Notes: a model not told the origin generated them from the sequence alone. A DNA stretch of 64,000 bases from Aphodoplasma sp045626925 (GCA_045626925.1 JAZUQZ010000003.1:1-64000), one strand, 5' to 3'; counted from the stretch's first letter, positions 45,298 to 53,713 are shown. Made by a program: numbers and translations.

Positions 45298-46569
45298 ATG
45301 AAAGCAAAAAGTGTAACATTTTTAGTGCTGACATTGATTTTAGTTGCAGCGATAACATTTTTATCGCTATTTGGCGTAAATCTTTTTGGCAAACAGTATT
45401 ACACAGGTATTTTACAAGAGGGCGGTCTTAATCAGGGCATAGACCTTGCAGGAGGTTCGACGATTACTTTTGAGGCAGATAAGGTTGATGTAACGCAAGA
45501 AGAGATGGATTCGGTTGAGGCAGTTATGCGGGCGCGTCTTGCCGGCGAAGGTTATACCGAGGCAAGAGTTAGCAGAAGCCAATCTACACCAAACAGAATC
45601 CGTGTTGAAATTCCATCAATTACAGATACAGATGAGGCTATAAAGCTTCTCGGTTCAACAGCAAAGCTTGCATTTGCTGATATGGATGGCAATGTTGTAA
45701 TGGAAGGTGCCGATGTAAAGAGCGCTTCTTATAAATTTGGTCCTGTTAATGAACAAGGCACATCTGTGCATTATGTAGAGCTAAACCTTCAGCAGTCCGG
45801 CGTTGAAAAGTTTTCACAGGCTACTGAAAATGCAGCATCATTAAAGGCGGAGCAAAAGAATTATATCGCTATTATGATAGATGATACAATCATTTCTGCT
45901 CCGATGGTCGATGAAAAGATTAACACAGATACATGTATAATCTCGGGTTCGTTTGACCAGGAATCTGCATCGATGCTTGCAAACCAAATTAAGTCAGGAC
46001 AGCTTCCTGTTTCGCTTACAGCAATTGAAAGCAGTACAGTTGGTGCAGAGCTTGGTGAGAATGCATTGTCCTCAAGTCTTTGGGCAGCACTAATAGGTAT
46101 TATACTTATTATGCTATTTATGATTATATTCTATCGTTTGCCGGGCTTGGTAGCTGATATTGCACTTGTTGGTTATATTGGCGTATTCTGCTTTATTATA
46201 GGGGCATTCAAGATAAACCTTAGTCTTTCGGGAATAGCGGGTATAGTTCTTTCGATAGGTATGGCGGTTGATGCAAATGTAATTATCTTTGAGAGAATAA
46301 AAGAAGAAATCAGAAGCGGCAAAACAATTCGCGCATCTGTTGATGCAGGCTTCCATAGAGCGCTTAGTGCTATTATGGACGGCAACATTACAACACTTAT
46401 TGCGGCAGTTGTATTGTGGATGTCGGGCGTTGCAACGGTTCAGGGCTTTGCAATTACACTATTCATTGGTGTTGTGTTGTCAATGCTTTCAGCAATTACA
46501 CTTACAAAATTCTTGCTTAAGCAGATTATTGGTTTGAATGTAAAGAATACAAAGCTTTATGGTGCATAA
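45298..46569 (+). CDS. secD: protein translocase subunit SecD
   Basis: 423 residues. N-terminal membrane helix (about 5-25), extracellular P1-type region with GIDLAGGSTITFEAD, then five helices from about 255, with LIGIILIMLFMIIFYRLPG and GMAVDANVIIFERIKEE. Uses the proton motive force to drive late stages of Sec export. ATG at 45298 after GAGGAGGAAC. Separate secD and secF genes, not the fused form. Confidence 0.95.
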   Translation: MKAKSVTFLVLTLILVAAITFLSLFGVNLFGKQYYTGILQEGGLNQGIDLAGGSTITFEADKVDVTQEEMDSVEAVMRARLAGEGYTEARVSRSQSTPNRIRVEIPSITDTDEAIKLLGSTAKLAFADMDGNVVMEGADVKSASYKFGPVNEQGTSVHYVELNLQQSGVEKFSQATENAASLKAEQKNYIAIMIDDTIISAPMVDEKINTDTCIISGSFDQESASMLANQIKSGQLPVSLTAIESSTVGAELGENALSSSLWAALIGIILIMLFMIIFYRLPGLVADIALVGYIGVFCFIIGAFKINLSLSGIAGIVLSIGMAVDANVIIFERIKEEIRSGKTIRASVDAGFHRALSAIMDGNITTLIAAVVLWMSGVATVQGFAITLFIGVVLSMLSAITLTKFLLKQIIGLNVKNTKLYGA

Positions 46570-46586
46570 GAAAGGGAGGAATAAAA

Positions 46587-47495
46587 ATGTTTAGTGTTAC
46601 AAAAAATAAAGTTTGGCTGTTGTTACTTCCTATTGCACTTATTGTTGCAGGTATAATAGGACTTTTGGTAAACGGCGGCTTCAAAGAGGATATTGATTTT
46701 GCAGGCGGTACATCGGTACAGCTTGATATGGGCAGAACGATTTCAAGCGCAGAACGCGAAGAAGTTTCAAAACTTTATGCCGAGGCGGCAGCACTTGAGG
46801 TAAAACCTATTGTTCAGATAACGGGTCAGGCTTTTGACCAGATTATCATTAAATCAACAAAAATCAATGAAGAACAAAGAAATCTTGCATTTACTGCAAT
46901 TAAAGAAAGATTTGCACTTGAGGATAGCGCACTTTTGAGTACAGCAAGTCAGGAAGCAAGTTATGGTAACGAGATGAAACGCAATACGCTACTATATTCG
47001 TTTATTGCTGCAATATTGATGCTTATATACATTTCTATTCGTTTTGAGTGGAAAAAGGCTATTATGGCCGTTGTTGCGCTTATCATAAATGTAGCTGTAA
47101 TGCTTTCTGTATATGCTCTATTCAAGATTCCGCTTTCAACAACATTTATTGCAGCTATCTTGACTGTTTTGGGATATTCGATTAACGATACGATTGTTAT
47201 TTTTGACAGAATAAGAGAAAATACAAAGCATGCAAAGAGAGAGTCAGCAACAGAAATTACAGAAAAAAGTATTTGGCAGAGTATTCATCGTACAATCAAC
47301 ACATCAATTACAACACTTATCACTATTATAGCTCTTTATTTTATGGGAGCTACAGCAATTAAAGATTTTGCATTTCCTATTATAATTGGTGTTATTAGCG
47401 GGTCATACACATCGATTTTTGTTGCAAGTCCGTGGTGGGCAGCATGGAGTGATGTAAATTATAAGGCTCCAAAAACGAAAAAGGCAAATGCATAA
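46587..47495 (+). CDS. secF: protein translocase subunit SecF
   Basis: 302 residues with six membrane helices. Signature FKEDIDFAGGTSVQLD near the N-terminus and LGYSINDTIVIFDRIREN with IHRTINTSITTLITI in the membrane part. Partner of SecD, 17 bp downstream with AAAGGGAGGAATAAA between. A terminator follows. Confidence 0.95.
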   Translation: MFSVTKNKVWLLLLPIALIVAGIIGLLVNGGFKEDIDFAGGTSVQLDMGRTISSAEREEVSKLYAEAAALEVKPIVQITGQAFDQIIIKSTKINEEQRNLAFTAIKERFALEDSALLSTASQEASYGNEMKRNTLLYSFIAAILMLIYISIRFEWKKAIMAVVALIINVAVMLSVYALFKIPLSTTFIAAILTVLGYSINDTIVIFDRIRENTKHAKRESATEITEKSIWQSIHRTINTSITTLITIIALYFMGATAIKDFAFPIIIGVISGSYTSIFVASPWWAAWSDVNYKAPKTKKANA

Positions 47496-47510
47496 TATAT
47501 TATGATAATT

Positions 47511-47548
47511 AAAGAGCGGCTTTGGTTTTTAAGGCTGCTCTTTTTTGT
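47511..47548 (+). terminator. terminator after secF
   Basis: AAAGAGCGGCTT pairs imperfectly with AAGGCTGCTCTTT, followed by T residues. Confidence 0.65.
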
Positions 47549-47823
47549 GCCCGAAAAACAAAAGCGTGCTTATTATAAAGCAAAAAATTAACTAAAAAAA
47601 TCATACATAATACAACAAATCAATATTATATCTAAAGGATATGTATATCTGTTTATAATCAGAAGCTTGTTTTATGTAAAAATTGCACATAAAAAATAGT
47701 AAATATTGTTTATATTTTAGGCAGGAAAAACAAATAAGAAATAGAATATTGCTAATAAGAGCTAAAATACGCTTATTAACATATTTTGTTCTGAGATAAA
47801 TAGTATTAGGAGGAATGATAAGC
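47549..47823. other. A/T-rich intergenic region before the EF-G paralogue
   Basis: About 270 bp with no credible gene; an antisense frame of 74 codons here has no ribosome site and low-complexity content. TTAGGAGGAATGA just before 47824 is the ribosome site of the next gene. A promoter must lie here but no clear -35/-10 pair was found. Confidence 0.5.
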
Positions 47824-49884
47824 ATGGGAAAGTTTAAGGCGGAGAAAATTAGAAATATTTGTTTTGCCGGACATGGAAGGTCGGGTAAAACGACACTGTG
47901 TGAGGCTATGTTATTTTATAGTGGCGGAACAGACCGCTTTGGAAGTGTTGCAGATGGTACTTCTGTTATGGACTATGACCCGGAAGAAATTAAGAGAAAT
48001 TTCTCCATAAGCACAACGGTTGCTCCCGTTGAATATAAGGAATACAAAATAAATTTGATAGACACTCCCGGATATTTTGATTTTGTTGGTGGCGTATGCG
48101 AGGGTATGAAGGGCGCGGATAGCGTTGTAATAACCGTAAGTGGAAAAACGGGCGTCGGCGTTGGAACAGAGAATGTATTTCGCAGTGCAGTAAAGGCAAA
48201 AAAGCCTATTGCTATGTTTATAACAAAGCTTGAAAATGAACATTCCGATTATGACGGGATTGTTGAGCAAATTAAGAGCAAGTTTGGTTCGGCCGTTGTT
48301 CCGTTTACAATTCCGATTATGAAGGATGGTAAGGCGTGGGGTTTTGCAGATGTAATAAGCCAAAAAGCATATAGCTATGACGGTTTCAAGGCTTCCCCTA
48401 CGGATATGCCTGATGATATTGCGGCAAAGGTTTCTTCTGCGCGTGATATATTGTTTGAGCAGATTGCTGAAACAGATGAGGCACTTATGGAGAAGTATTT
48501 TGATTCGATACCATTTACTGACCAGGAGATTTGTGAAGGAATTAAAAATGGATTAAAAGAAAGCATTGTTGTGCCTGTTTTTGCGGGCGAGCTTTCGAGT
48601 GGTGCAGGTGTAAGCTTGTTTATGGATGCAGTTATTTCATATATGCCTGCAGCTGATGAAGTTGAAACGATTTTAGCAACAGATGCAAAAACCGAAGAAA
48701 TTGTTGAACTTAAAACATCAGCTTCGGAGGACCTTGTTGCTATTGTATTTAAAACCGTTGCTGACCCATATGTTGGCAAGCTTTCGATTTTCCGTGTAAT
48801 TTCGGGAACAATGAAGAGTGATACAACAGTTTATAATCCGTCAAAGGACGCAAATGAAAAAATTGGTCGTCTATACACAATAAAAGGTAAAAAGCAGATA
48901 GAAACAGACAGTGTCGAAGCGGGAGATGTTGGTGCAGTTACAAAGCTTGCAGTTACAGCTACGGGCGACACCTTGTGCAAGGCGGGCAAAAATGTTGTTG
49001 TTGAGCCGATAGAGTATCCAGCGCCTGTGATTTCTTTGGCGGTACTTCCTGTTGCAAAGGGCGACGAGGAAAAAATTCATAGCGGTCTTGTAAAGCTTCG
49101 TGAGGAGGACCCGACATTTAAAGTATCAAACAATCACGAAACGCACCAAATGATTATCGAGGGACAAGGCGAGCAGCACATAGATGTTATTGTTACAAAG
49201 CTTAAGACAAAATATGGTGTTGATGTAAAGCTTGAAGAGCCGATTGTACCATATCGCGAGGCTATTAAAGGCCGTGCAAAGGTTGAAGGCAAACATAAAA
49301 AGCAGTCGGGCGGTCATGGGCAATATGGTCATGTTGTGATTGAGTTTGAGCCAGGCAGCGGCGAAGGACTTGAGTTTGCTGAAAATGTATTTGGCGGCAG
49401 TGTGCCAAAGAATTATTTCCCTGCAGTTGAAAAAGGTTTGAGCGATTGTATGGAGCATGGTGTTTTGGCAGGGTATCCGGTTGTAAGCCTTAAAGCAACG
49501 CTGTTAGATGGCTCGTACCATCCGGTAGACTCATCAGAAATGGCGTTCAAGGTTGCGGCAGGACTTGCGTTTAAAACGGGACTTGCACAAGCGAATCCAA
49601 TACTTCTTGAGCCAATAGGTTATTTAAAGGTAAGTGTACCTGAGATGCTTATGGGTGATATTATAGGCGATATTAACAAGCGCCGTGGACGAATTCTTGG
49701 TATGGGCAGCGGTGAGGTTGAGGCAGAGGTTCCTGTTGCAGAGATGTTTAAGTATGCTACTGACCTTCGCTCTATGACACAGGGTAAGGGAAGCTTTTCG
49801 TTCGACTTTGTTCGCTATGAAGAAGCACCAAAAAATGTGGTAGATAAGGTAGTTCTTGACGCAAAGTCCAAACAAAGTGAATAA
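47824..49884 (+). CDS. elongation factor G paralogue (EF-G-like)
   Basis: 686 residues with all five EF-G domains. The P-loop reads GHGRSGKT (16-23) rather than the AHIDAGKT type, the switch region is DTPGYFDFVGGV, and the G4 motif is TKLE (134-137) instead of N-K-x-D. Domain IV (about 455-590) has VEGKHKKQSGGHGQYGHVVIEFEP. This is the divergent second EF-G found in many clostridia, not the canonical translocase beside rpsL/rpsG. ATG at 47824 has TTAGGAGGAATG upstream. Whether it translocates, recycles ribosomes or does neither is open. Confidence 0.88.
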   Translation: MGKFKAEKIRNICFAGHGRSGKTTLCEAMLFYSGGTDRFGSVADGTSVMDYDPEEIKRNFSISTTVAPVEYKEYKINLIDTPGYFDFVGGVCEGMKGADSVVITVSGKTGVGVGTENVFRSAVKAKKPIAMFITKLENEHSDYDGIVEQIKSKFGSAVVPFTIPIMKDGKAWGFADVISQKAYSYDGFKASPTDMPDDIAAKVSSARDILFEQIAETDEALMEKYFDSIPFTDQEICEGIKNGLKESIVVPVFAGELSSGAGVSLFMDAVISYMPAADEVETILATDAKTEEIVELKTSASEDLVAIVFKTVADPYVGKLSIFRVISGTMKSDTTVYNPSKDANEKIGRLYTIKGKKQIETDSVEAGDVGAVTKLAVTATGDTLCKAGKNVVVEPIEYPAPVISLAVLPVAKGDEEKIHSGLVKLREEDPTFKVSNNHETHQMIIEGQGEQHIDVIVTKLKTKYGVDVKLEEPIVPYREAIKGRAKVEGKHKKQSGGHGQYGHVVIEFEPGSGEGLEFAENVFGGSVPKNYFPAVEKGLSDCMEHGVLAGYPVVSLKATLLDGSYHPVDSSEMAFKVAAGLAFKTGLAQANPILLEPIGYLKVSVPEMLMGDIIGDINKRRGRILGMGSGEVEAEVPVAEMFKYATDLRSMTQGKGSFSFDFVRYEEAPKNVVDKVVLDAKSKQSE

Positions 49885-49930
49885 TTTGTCGGTTTTTTTG
49901 GTAAAAATGACGAATATTTTTAGACTAAGA

Positions 49931-49975
49931 AAAAGCCTTGTGACACAGCCTATGTGTCACAAGGCTTTTATGCAT
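49931..49975 (+). terminator. strong terminator
   Basis: Perfect 17-bp stem AAAAGCCTTGTGACACA/TGTGTCACAAGGCTTTT with a 5-nt loop. Ends the EF-G paralogue. Confidence 0.88.
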
Positions 49976-50036
49976 ATTATACAAAAACATACTTTTATTT
50001 TTGTATAAATAGGTCATACAAAACATTTTTTTTATG

Positions 50037-50045
50037 TGTTATAAT
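50037..50045 (+). promoter_or_regulatory. extended -10 promoter of the UgpC-type gene
   Basis: TGT followed by TATAAT (50040-50045), an extended -10; the -35 is poor. About 58 bp upstream of the start. Confidence 0.55.
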
Positions 50046-50102
50046 TATTCTATCGATAAGGAATAAAAAACTTGTCACAAAGAAGAAAGGGGTATTTTTA
50101 AA

Positions 50103-51212
50103 ATGTCAAATCTAAGTTTAAAAGGTCTTTACAAAAGATATACCGGCGGCGTTGTTGCTGTAAGCGATTTCAATCTTGAAATCGAAGACAAAGAATTTAT
50201 AATTCTTGTTGGTCCTTCCGGTTGTGGTAAGTCTACAACACTTCGTATGATTGCCGGTCTTGAAGAAATCAGTGATGGTGAGTTATACATAGATGGCAGA
50301 CTTGTAAATGAAGTTGCACCTAAAGATAGAGATATAGCAATGGTTTTCCAGAACTATGCTCTTTATCCGCATATGACAGTGTTTGAGAACATGGCATTTG
50401 GTCTAAAGCTTCGCAAAACACCGAAGGATGAAATAAAAAGACGCGTACACGAGGCTGCACAAATTCTTGATATAGAGCATCTTCTTGACAGAAAGCCAAA
50501 GGCACTTTCCGGTGGTCAGAGACAGCGTGTTGCTCTTGGTCGTGCAATCGTTCGTGAGCCAAAGGTATTCTTGATGGATGAGCCGCTTTCAAACCTTGAT
50601 GCAAAGCTTCGTGTTCAGATGAGAACAGAGATTGGTAAGCTTCATCAAAAGCTTCAGACAACATTTATTTATGTTACACATGACCAGACAGAAGCTATGA
50701 CAATGGGTAGCCGTATCGTTGTTATGAAGGATGGTATCGTTCAACAGGTTGACTCTCCGTCGAATCTTTATATGAATCCTTGCAATGTATTTGTTGCAGG
50801 CTTTATCGGAAGTCCACAAATGAATTTTGTAAATGCAACGCTTGTAAAGAAGGACGATGGCATCTGGCTTGAGTTTGGTAAAAATTCTATAAAGCTTCCT
50901 GATGGCAAAGCAGCAATTCTTGATAGCAGCTATATCGGCAAAGAGGTTATTTTGGGCTTGCGTCCTGAGGATTTTCATGATGAAGAGTCTTATATTTCAG
51001 CTATGCCGGAGTGTGTTGTTGATTCAAATGTTGAAATTACAGAAATGATGGGTGCAGAGACATATTTGTATCTAAAAATTGATGATACACCATTTGTTGC
51101 AAGAGTTAATCCAAGAACAACTGCAAAAGCGGGAGATGTTATCAAAATTGCATTTGATAGCAACAAGATTCATCTATTCGATAAGGATACAGAGCTTGCA
51201 ATTTTACACTAA
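50103..51212 (+). CDS. UgpC/MsmX-type sugar ABC transporter ATP-binding protein
   Basis: 369 residues. Walker A GPSGCGKST (37-45), Q-loop VFQNYALYPHMTVFENMAFGL, signature LSGGQRQRVALGRAIV, Walker B VFLMDEPLSNLDAKL and H-loop YVTHDQTEAMTM. A C-terminal regulatory OB-like domain (about 240-369) ends in LRPEDFHDEE and related strands. No permease or binding-protein genes are adjacent and it has its own promoter and terminator, so it is probably a shared ATPase for several carbohydrate importers, like MsmX of Bacillus. Confidence 0.93.
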   Translation: MSNLSLKGLYKRYTGGVVAVSDFNLEIEDKEFIILVGPSGCGKSTTLRMIAGLEEISDGELYIDGRLVNEVAPKDRDIAMVFQNYALYPHMTVFENMAFGLKLRKTPKDEIKRRVHEAAQILDIEHLLDRKPKALSGGQRQRVALGRAIVREPKVFLMDEPLSNLDAKLRVQMRTEIGKLHQKLQTTFIYVTHDQTEAMTMGSRIVVMKDGIVQQVDSPSNLYMNPCNVFVAGFIGSPQMNFVNATLVKKDDGIWLEFGKNSIKLPDGKAAILDSSYIGKEVILGLRPEDFHDEESYISAMPECVVDSNVEITEMMGAETYLYLKIDDTPFVARVNPRTTAKAGDVIKIAFDSNKIHLFDKDTELAILH

Positions 51213-51221
51213 TAATCAAAC

Positions 51222-51254
51222 AAAAAAGCCGTGTCAGGTTGACACGGCTTTTTT
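51222..51254. terminator. bidirectional terminator
   Basis: Stem AAAAAGCCGTGTCA/TGACACGGCTTTTT with a 3-nt loop. Lies between the convergent ABC ATPase and ribbon-helix-helix genes. Confidence 0.88.
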
Positions 51255-51400
51255 TATTTTTCTGAAAGTTCAATGTTTCGCCTTAAAACAAGATTTATAT
51301 ACTGCGAAAATGGTCTGTCATCTTCTTCTGCAAGAATGCGTGTTTTTTCTGCTACATCTTCATCTAATGTGATACTAACTTTAATTTTTAATGGTTTCAT
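51254..51400 (-). CDS. ribbon-helix-helix (CopG/Arc-like) DNA-binding protein
   Basis: A 48-residue gene. It starts at ATG 51400 (reverse strand) with GAGGTGAG five bases upstream, an excellent ribosome site. The sequence MKPLKIKVSITLDEDVAEKT has the beta-strand of a ribbon-helix-helix domain (KIKVSITLDED), followed by two helices (VAEKTRILAEED and PFSQYINLVLRRNIE). Such proteins bind DNA as dimers, often as antitoxins or autorepressors. No toxin gene is adjacent. It is divergent from a small helix-turn-helix gene, and an ATACT/AGTAT palindrome lies between them. Confidence 0.82.
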   Translation of the reverse strand: MKPLKIKVSITLDEDVAEKTRILAEEDDRPFSQYINLVLRRNIELSEK

Positions 51401-51445
51401 ACTTGCTCACCTCGAAACAATAGTATCATATATTATTACTTTATA

Positions 51446-51474
51446 TTGACAAATCATACTAAGTAGTATAAAGT
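51446..51474 (+). promoter_or_regulatory. promoter with internal palindrome between the divergent regulators
   Basis: TTGACA (51446-51451) and a -10-like TAAAGT (51469-51474) 17 bp apart. The spacer contains the inverted repeat ATACT-AAGT-AGTAT (51456-51469), a good candidate operator; a further CATACT lies at 51398. Binding protein not known; both neighbours are candidates. Confidence 0.6.
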
Positions 51475-51495
51475 ATGTATAGGGAGGTGAACAAA

Positions 51496-51720
51496 ATGAC
51501 TGTAAACAGAGAGAAAATGTATAAGCATATAGGTAAAAGAATATATGTAGCGCGTCGTATACAGGGCATAACACCAAAAATTATAGAAAAGCGTACAGGC
51601 ATAACAAGAGAGGAGCTTTATGATATAGAAACAGGGAAAAGGGAAATAAGCGTTTATGAGCTTTTTTTGCTTGCCCGTTGTATTCATCTATCGTCGGACA
51701 CACTTCTTGCACTTATGTAG
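51496..51720 (+). CDS. small helix-turn-helix (XRE-like) regulator
   Basis: 74 residues from ATG at 51496, which follows AGGGAGGTGAACAAA; a longer frame from 51475 is less likely. It is one Cro/C1-type helix-turn-helix: HIGKRIYVARRIQGITPKII, then KRTGITREELYDIETGKREI, with a fifth helix YELFLLARCIHLSSDTLLAL. There is no sensor domain. Paired divergently with a ribbon-helix-helix gene. Confidence 0.82.
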   Translation: MTVNREKMYKHIGKRIYVARRIQGITPKIIEKRTGITREELYDIETGKREISVYELFLLARCIHLSSDTLLALM

Positions 51721-51731
51721 AGAATGTTTTA

Positions 51732-51762
51732 TGTAACCCAAAATAATCCTTTCGCGTATAAT
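51732..51762 (+). promoter_or_regulatory. promoter of the small Cys-rich membrane protein (ECF-like)
   Basis: TGTAAC (51732-51737), 17 bp, CGTATA (51755-51760) resembles an envelope-stress ECF sigma promoter (TGAAAC/CGTA type). TATAAT overlaps at 51757-51762, so a housekeeping promoter is also possible. Confidence 0.4.
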
Positions 51763-51795
51763 ATAGTGAAGTTATATACGAAGGGAGGTTATTAA

Positions 51796-52101
51796 ATGGC
51801 ATATTATAATACAACATCAAACGCTGTAACATCATCATCTGCTCAAGAAGCGTGTGAAGCAAGAGAAGGCAGATGTGTAAAAACTGTTTGCGCAGGTATA
51901 GTGCTTGGCTTTTTGGTTGCCTTGCTTACACTGACAATCGGAGTTATATTGGGGGCATATTTTTCTACTACATTTCTAAGCTCAATTGCTGCGATAATAG
52001 TATTTGCGGTGGTATTACTTGTTCTTATAGCAGTAATTCTCATATATGCAGGCTGCATTGCATCGAAAAGGTGTCGTTGCAGAAGAGATAATTGTTGTTA
52101 A
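51796..52101 (+). CDS. small two-TM protein with Cys/Arg-rich tail
   Basis: 101 residues; no family recognised. The polar N-terminus has two cysteines (Cys20 and Cys27) and is followed by two hydrophobic helices (about 30-54 and 60-88), the second ending in an AGC turn. The C-terminus CIASKRCRCRRDNCC is basic and has five cysteines. Codon use and the GAAGGGAGGTTATTA ribosome site say it is real. Single gene with its own promoter and terminator. The cysteines could bind metal or form disulfides; function unknown. Confidence 0.7.
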   Translation: MAYYNTTSNAVTSSSAQEACEAREGRCVKTVCAGIVLGFLVALLTLTIGVILGAYFSTTFLSSIAAIIVFAVVLLVLIAVILIYAGCIASKRCRCRRDNCC

Positions 52102-52115
52102 GCCATAAAAAAATT

Positions 52116-52148
52116 AAGGGCTATAGCCGTCATTGCTATAGCTCTTTT
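52116..52148. terminator. terminator between convergent genes
   Basis: GCTATAGC (52120-52127) pairs with GCTATAGC (52135-52142), extended by flanking bases and a T run. Lies between the Cys-rich protein and the reverse-strand flavoprotein. Confidence 0.75.
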
Positions 52149-52152
52149 TGTA

Positions 52153-53346
52153 TTATTTTGTAGAGGTTAAAAACTTGCGTACATTTTCATCAAAGCTTGA
52201 TAAATCGTCATCCGATGGTTTAAAGTTTACTCTAAATCCCTCTCCATACACATCAAAGCGCATTTGTGAAAGACGCTGGCACAATGCGCCCACCGCCTCG
52301 CCGCTCCAACCGTACGAACCGAATACAAACACAGGCTTTTTCGCACAGTTTATAGCATCAATAGCGCTTATCGTATCCCATACAGGTTTTAGCGCGTCGC
52401 GATTTATTGTTGGTGAGCCAATCATCAGTATGTCACATTCATTTGCGAGTGCGTTGATTTTGGTATTGTCGTGCTTTATGATATCGCACATCTGCACATC
52501 AAAACCCATCTCGCATGCAAGCTCGTACGCCTTTTGAGCAAGTATTCTAGTATATCCGTATGCCGAAACATATAATATCGCGACAGTAGGCTTTTCTTTC
52601 TTTGCGCTCTGTGACCACGATTTATATTGTTCGATTACGGTATCAATCGAGTGCTTTGTGAGTATTGGGCCGTGGCTTGTGCACACAAAATCCTTTTCAA
52701 GTTCTGCTACTTTTTCAATCCCGTTTAAAACATGTGTTTTAAATGGGGAAAAGATTGCATCATAATAAAATTTTAGTGAATATTCATATGCGTCTTCTCT
52801 TGCGATAAGATTGTCAAACATACGCGGCTCACAGTAGTGGCATCCAAACATATCGCACGAAAACAGCGTCTTATCCTCGTTTATATATGTGAACATAGAG
52901 TCAGGCCAATGCAAAAACGGAGCAATTATAAACTTTAGTGTTTTCCCACCAAGCTCAAGTGTGTCGCCATCTTTTACAATTTTTGATTTAAAGGTGGTGT
53001 TTGAAATGGACGATGCATACTTAATACCGGCAGTCGTCGCTACAAGCTCAATATTCGGATTTAGTGCCAAAAGCTTCTCAAGGCTTCCCGTATGGTCAGG
53101 CTCGGTATGATTTAGTATAAGATAATCTATTTTTGAAACATCTGTTATTGATAAAATATTTTCAAGATATTCGTCAAAATATTTTGCGTGTACTGTTTCA
53201 ATAAGTGCACATTTGTCGTTACCTTTTACAAGGTATGCATTATATGATGTGCCGTATTTTGTCTCCATAATAATGTCAAAAACGCGCAGTGACGGATTTA
53301 ATACACCGACGGAATATATATTTTCACAAACCTTTATGACTGCCAT
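52153..53346 (-). CDS. FprA family A-type flavoprotein (flavodiiron protein)
   Basis: 397 residues from ATG at 53346 (TTTGGAGGATTATT upstream). The N-terminal metallo-beta-lactamase-like domain carries the diiron ligands in LILNHTEPDHTGSL and CDMFGCHYCEP, with TSHGP later. The C-terminal flavodoxin domain (about 250-397) has VAILYVSAYGYTRILAQ, IGSPTINRDALKP and VFGSYGWSGEAV. Such enzymes reduce O2 to water or NO to N2O, with electrons from rubredoxin. A rubredoxin gene lies immediately upstream in the same direction, supporting an oxygen-defence operon. Confidence 0.94.
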   Translation of the reverse strand: MAVIKVCENIYSVGVLNPSLRVFDIIMETKYGTSYNAYLVKGNDKCALIETVHAKYFDEYLENILSITDVSKIDYLILNHTEPDHTGSLEKLLALNPNIELVATTAGIKYASSISNTTFKSKIVKDGDTLELGGKTLKFIIAPFLHWPDSMFTYINEDKTLFSCDMFGCHYCEPRMFDNLIAREDAYEYSLKFYYDAIFSPFKTHVLNGIEKVAELEKDFVCTSHGPILTKHSIDTVIEQYKSWSQSAKKEKPTVAILYVSAYGYTRILAQKAYELACEMGFDVQMCDIIKHDNTKINALANECDILMIGSPTINRDALKPVWDTISAIDAINCAKKPVFVFGSYGWSGEAVGALCQRLSQMRFDVYGEGFRVNFKPSDDDLSSFDENVRKFLTSTK

Positions 53347-53404
53347 AATAATCCTCCAAAAAGTAAAATTTATATTAAACTCAAAATCGATAACACACAA
53401 ACGG

Positions 53405-53430
53405 CAGCAGATGGTATATACCATCTGCTG
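53405..53430 (-). repeat. perfect 26-bp palindrome between rubredoxin and FprA genes
   Basis: CAGCAGATGGTAT followed by its exact reverse complement ATACCATCTGCTG, with no loop bases. As RNA it forms a strong hairpin just after the rubredoxin stop. There is no U-tract after it, so it is more likely a processing or stabilising element, or a partial terminator, than a full terminator. Confidence 0.7.
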
Positions 53431-53437
53431 CTAAAGT

Positions 53438-53596
53438 TTAGGCTTTTTCGAAAGCGTCTTTTCCAAGACCGCATACAGGACATGTCCAATCCTCTGGGAT
53501 ATCCTCAAAAGCCGTTCCAGGCGCAATATCACTATCAGCATCGCCAATCTCTGGGTCATAGATATATCCACAAGCACTGCATACATATTTATCCAT
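53438..53596 (-). CDS. rubredoxin
   Basis: 52 residues, typical length. The iron ligands are the two C-x-x-C pairs: Cys6/Cys9 in YVCSACGYIYDPE and Cys39/Cys42 in WTCPVCGLGKDAFE. ATG at 53596 with GGGAGGTGAATTT upstream. Single-electron carrier, probably donor to the FprA protein encoded 92 bp downstream. Its promoter region carries paired palindromes. Confidence 0.96.
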   Translation of the reverse strand: MDKYVCSACGYIYDPEIGDADSDIAPGTAFEDIPEDWTCPVCGLGKDAFEKA

Positions 53597-53621
53597 AAAT
53601 TCACCTCCCAAAATAAAAATT

Positions 53622-53666
53622 ACAAATATTTGTGATTCTATTTTTTATTATACCACAAATATTTAT
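53622..53666 (-). promoter_or_regulatory. rubredoxin/fprA promoter with two spaced operator-like repeats
   Basis: Reverse-strand TATAAT (53647-53652) preceded by TG-G, an extended -10. The perfect palindrome ACAAATATTTGT (53622-53633) and a near copy ACAAATATTTAT (53655-53666) start exactly 33 bp apart, about three helical turns, flanking the -10. This suggests a dimeric regulator binding cooperatively, perhaps a redox or oxygen sensor. Confidence 0.5.
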
Positions 53667-53713
53667 AAAAGAAACTAAAAAATGAAAAAAATACAAAATA
53701 TGTTTGCTTGAAT

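Noticed and set aside
47601..47825. 74-codon reverse frame in the gap before the EF-G paralogue
   Set aside because: No ribosome site, low-complexity I/L/Y/K content typical of A/T-rich spacer.
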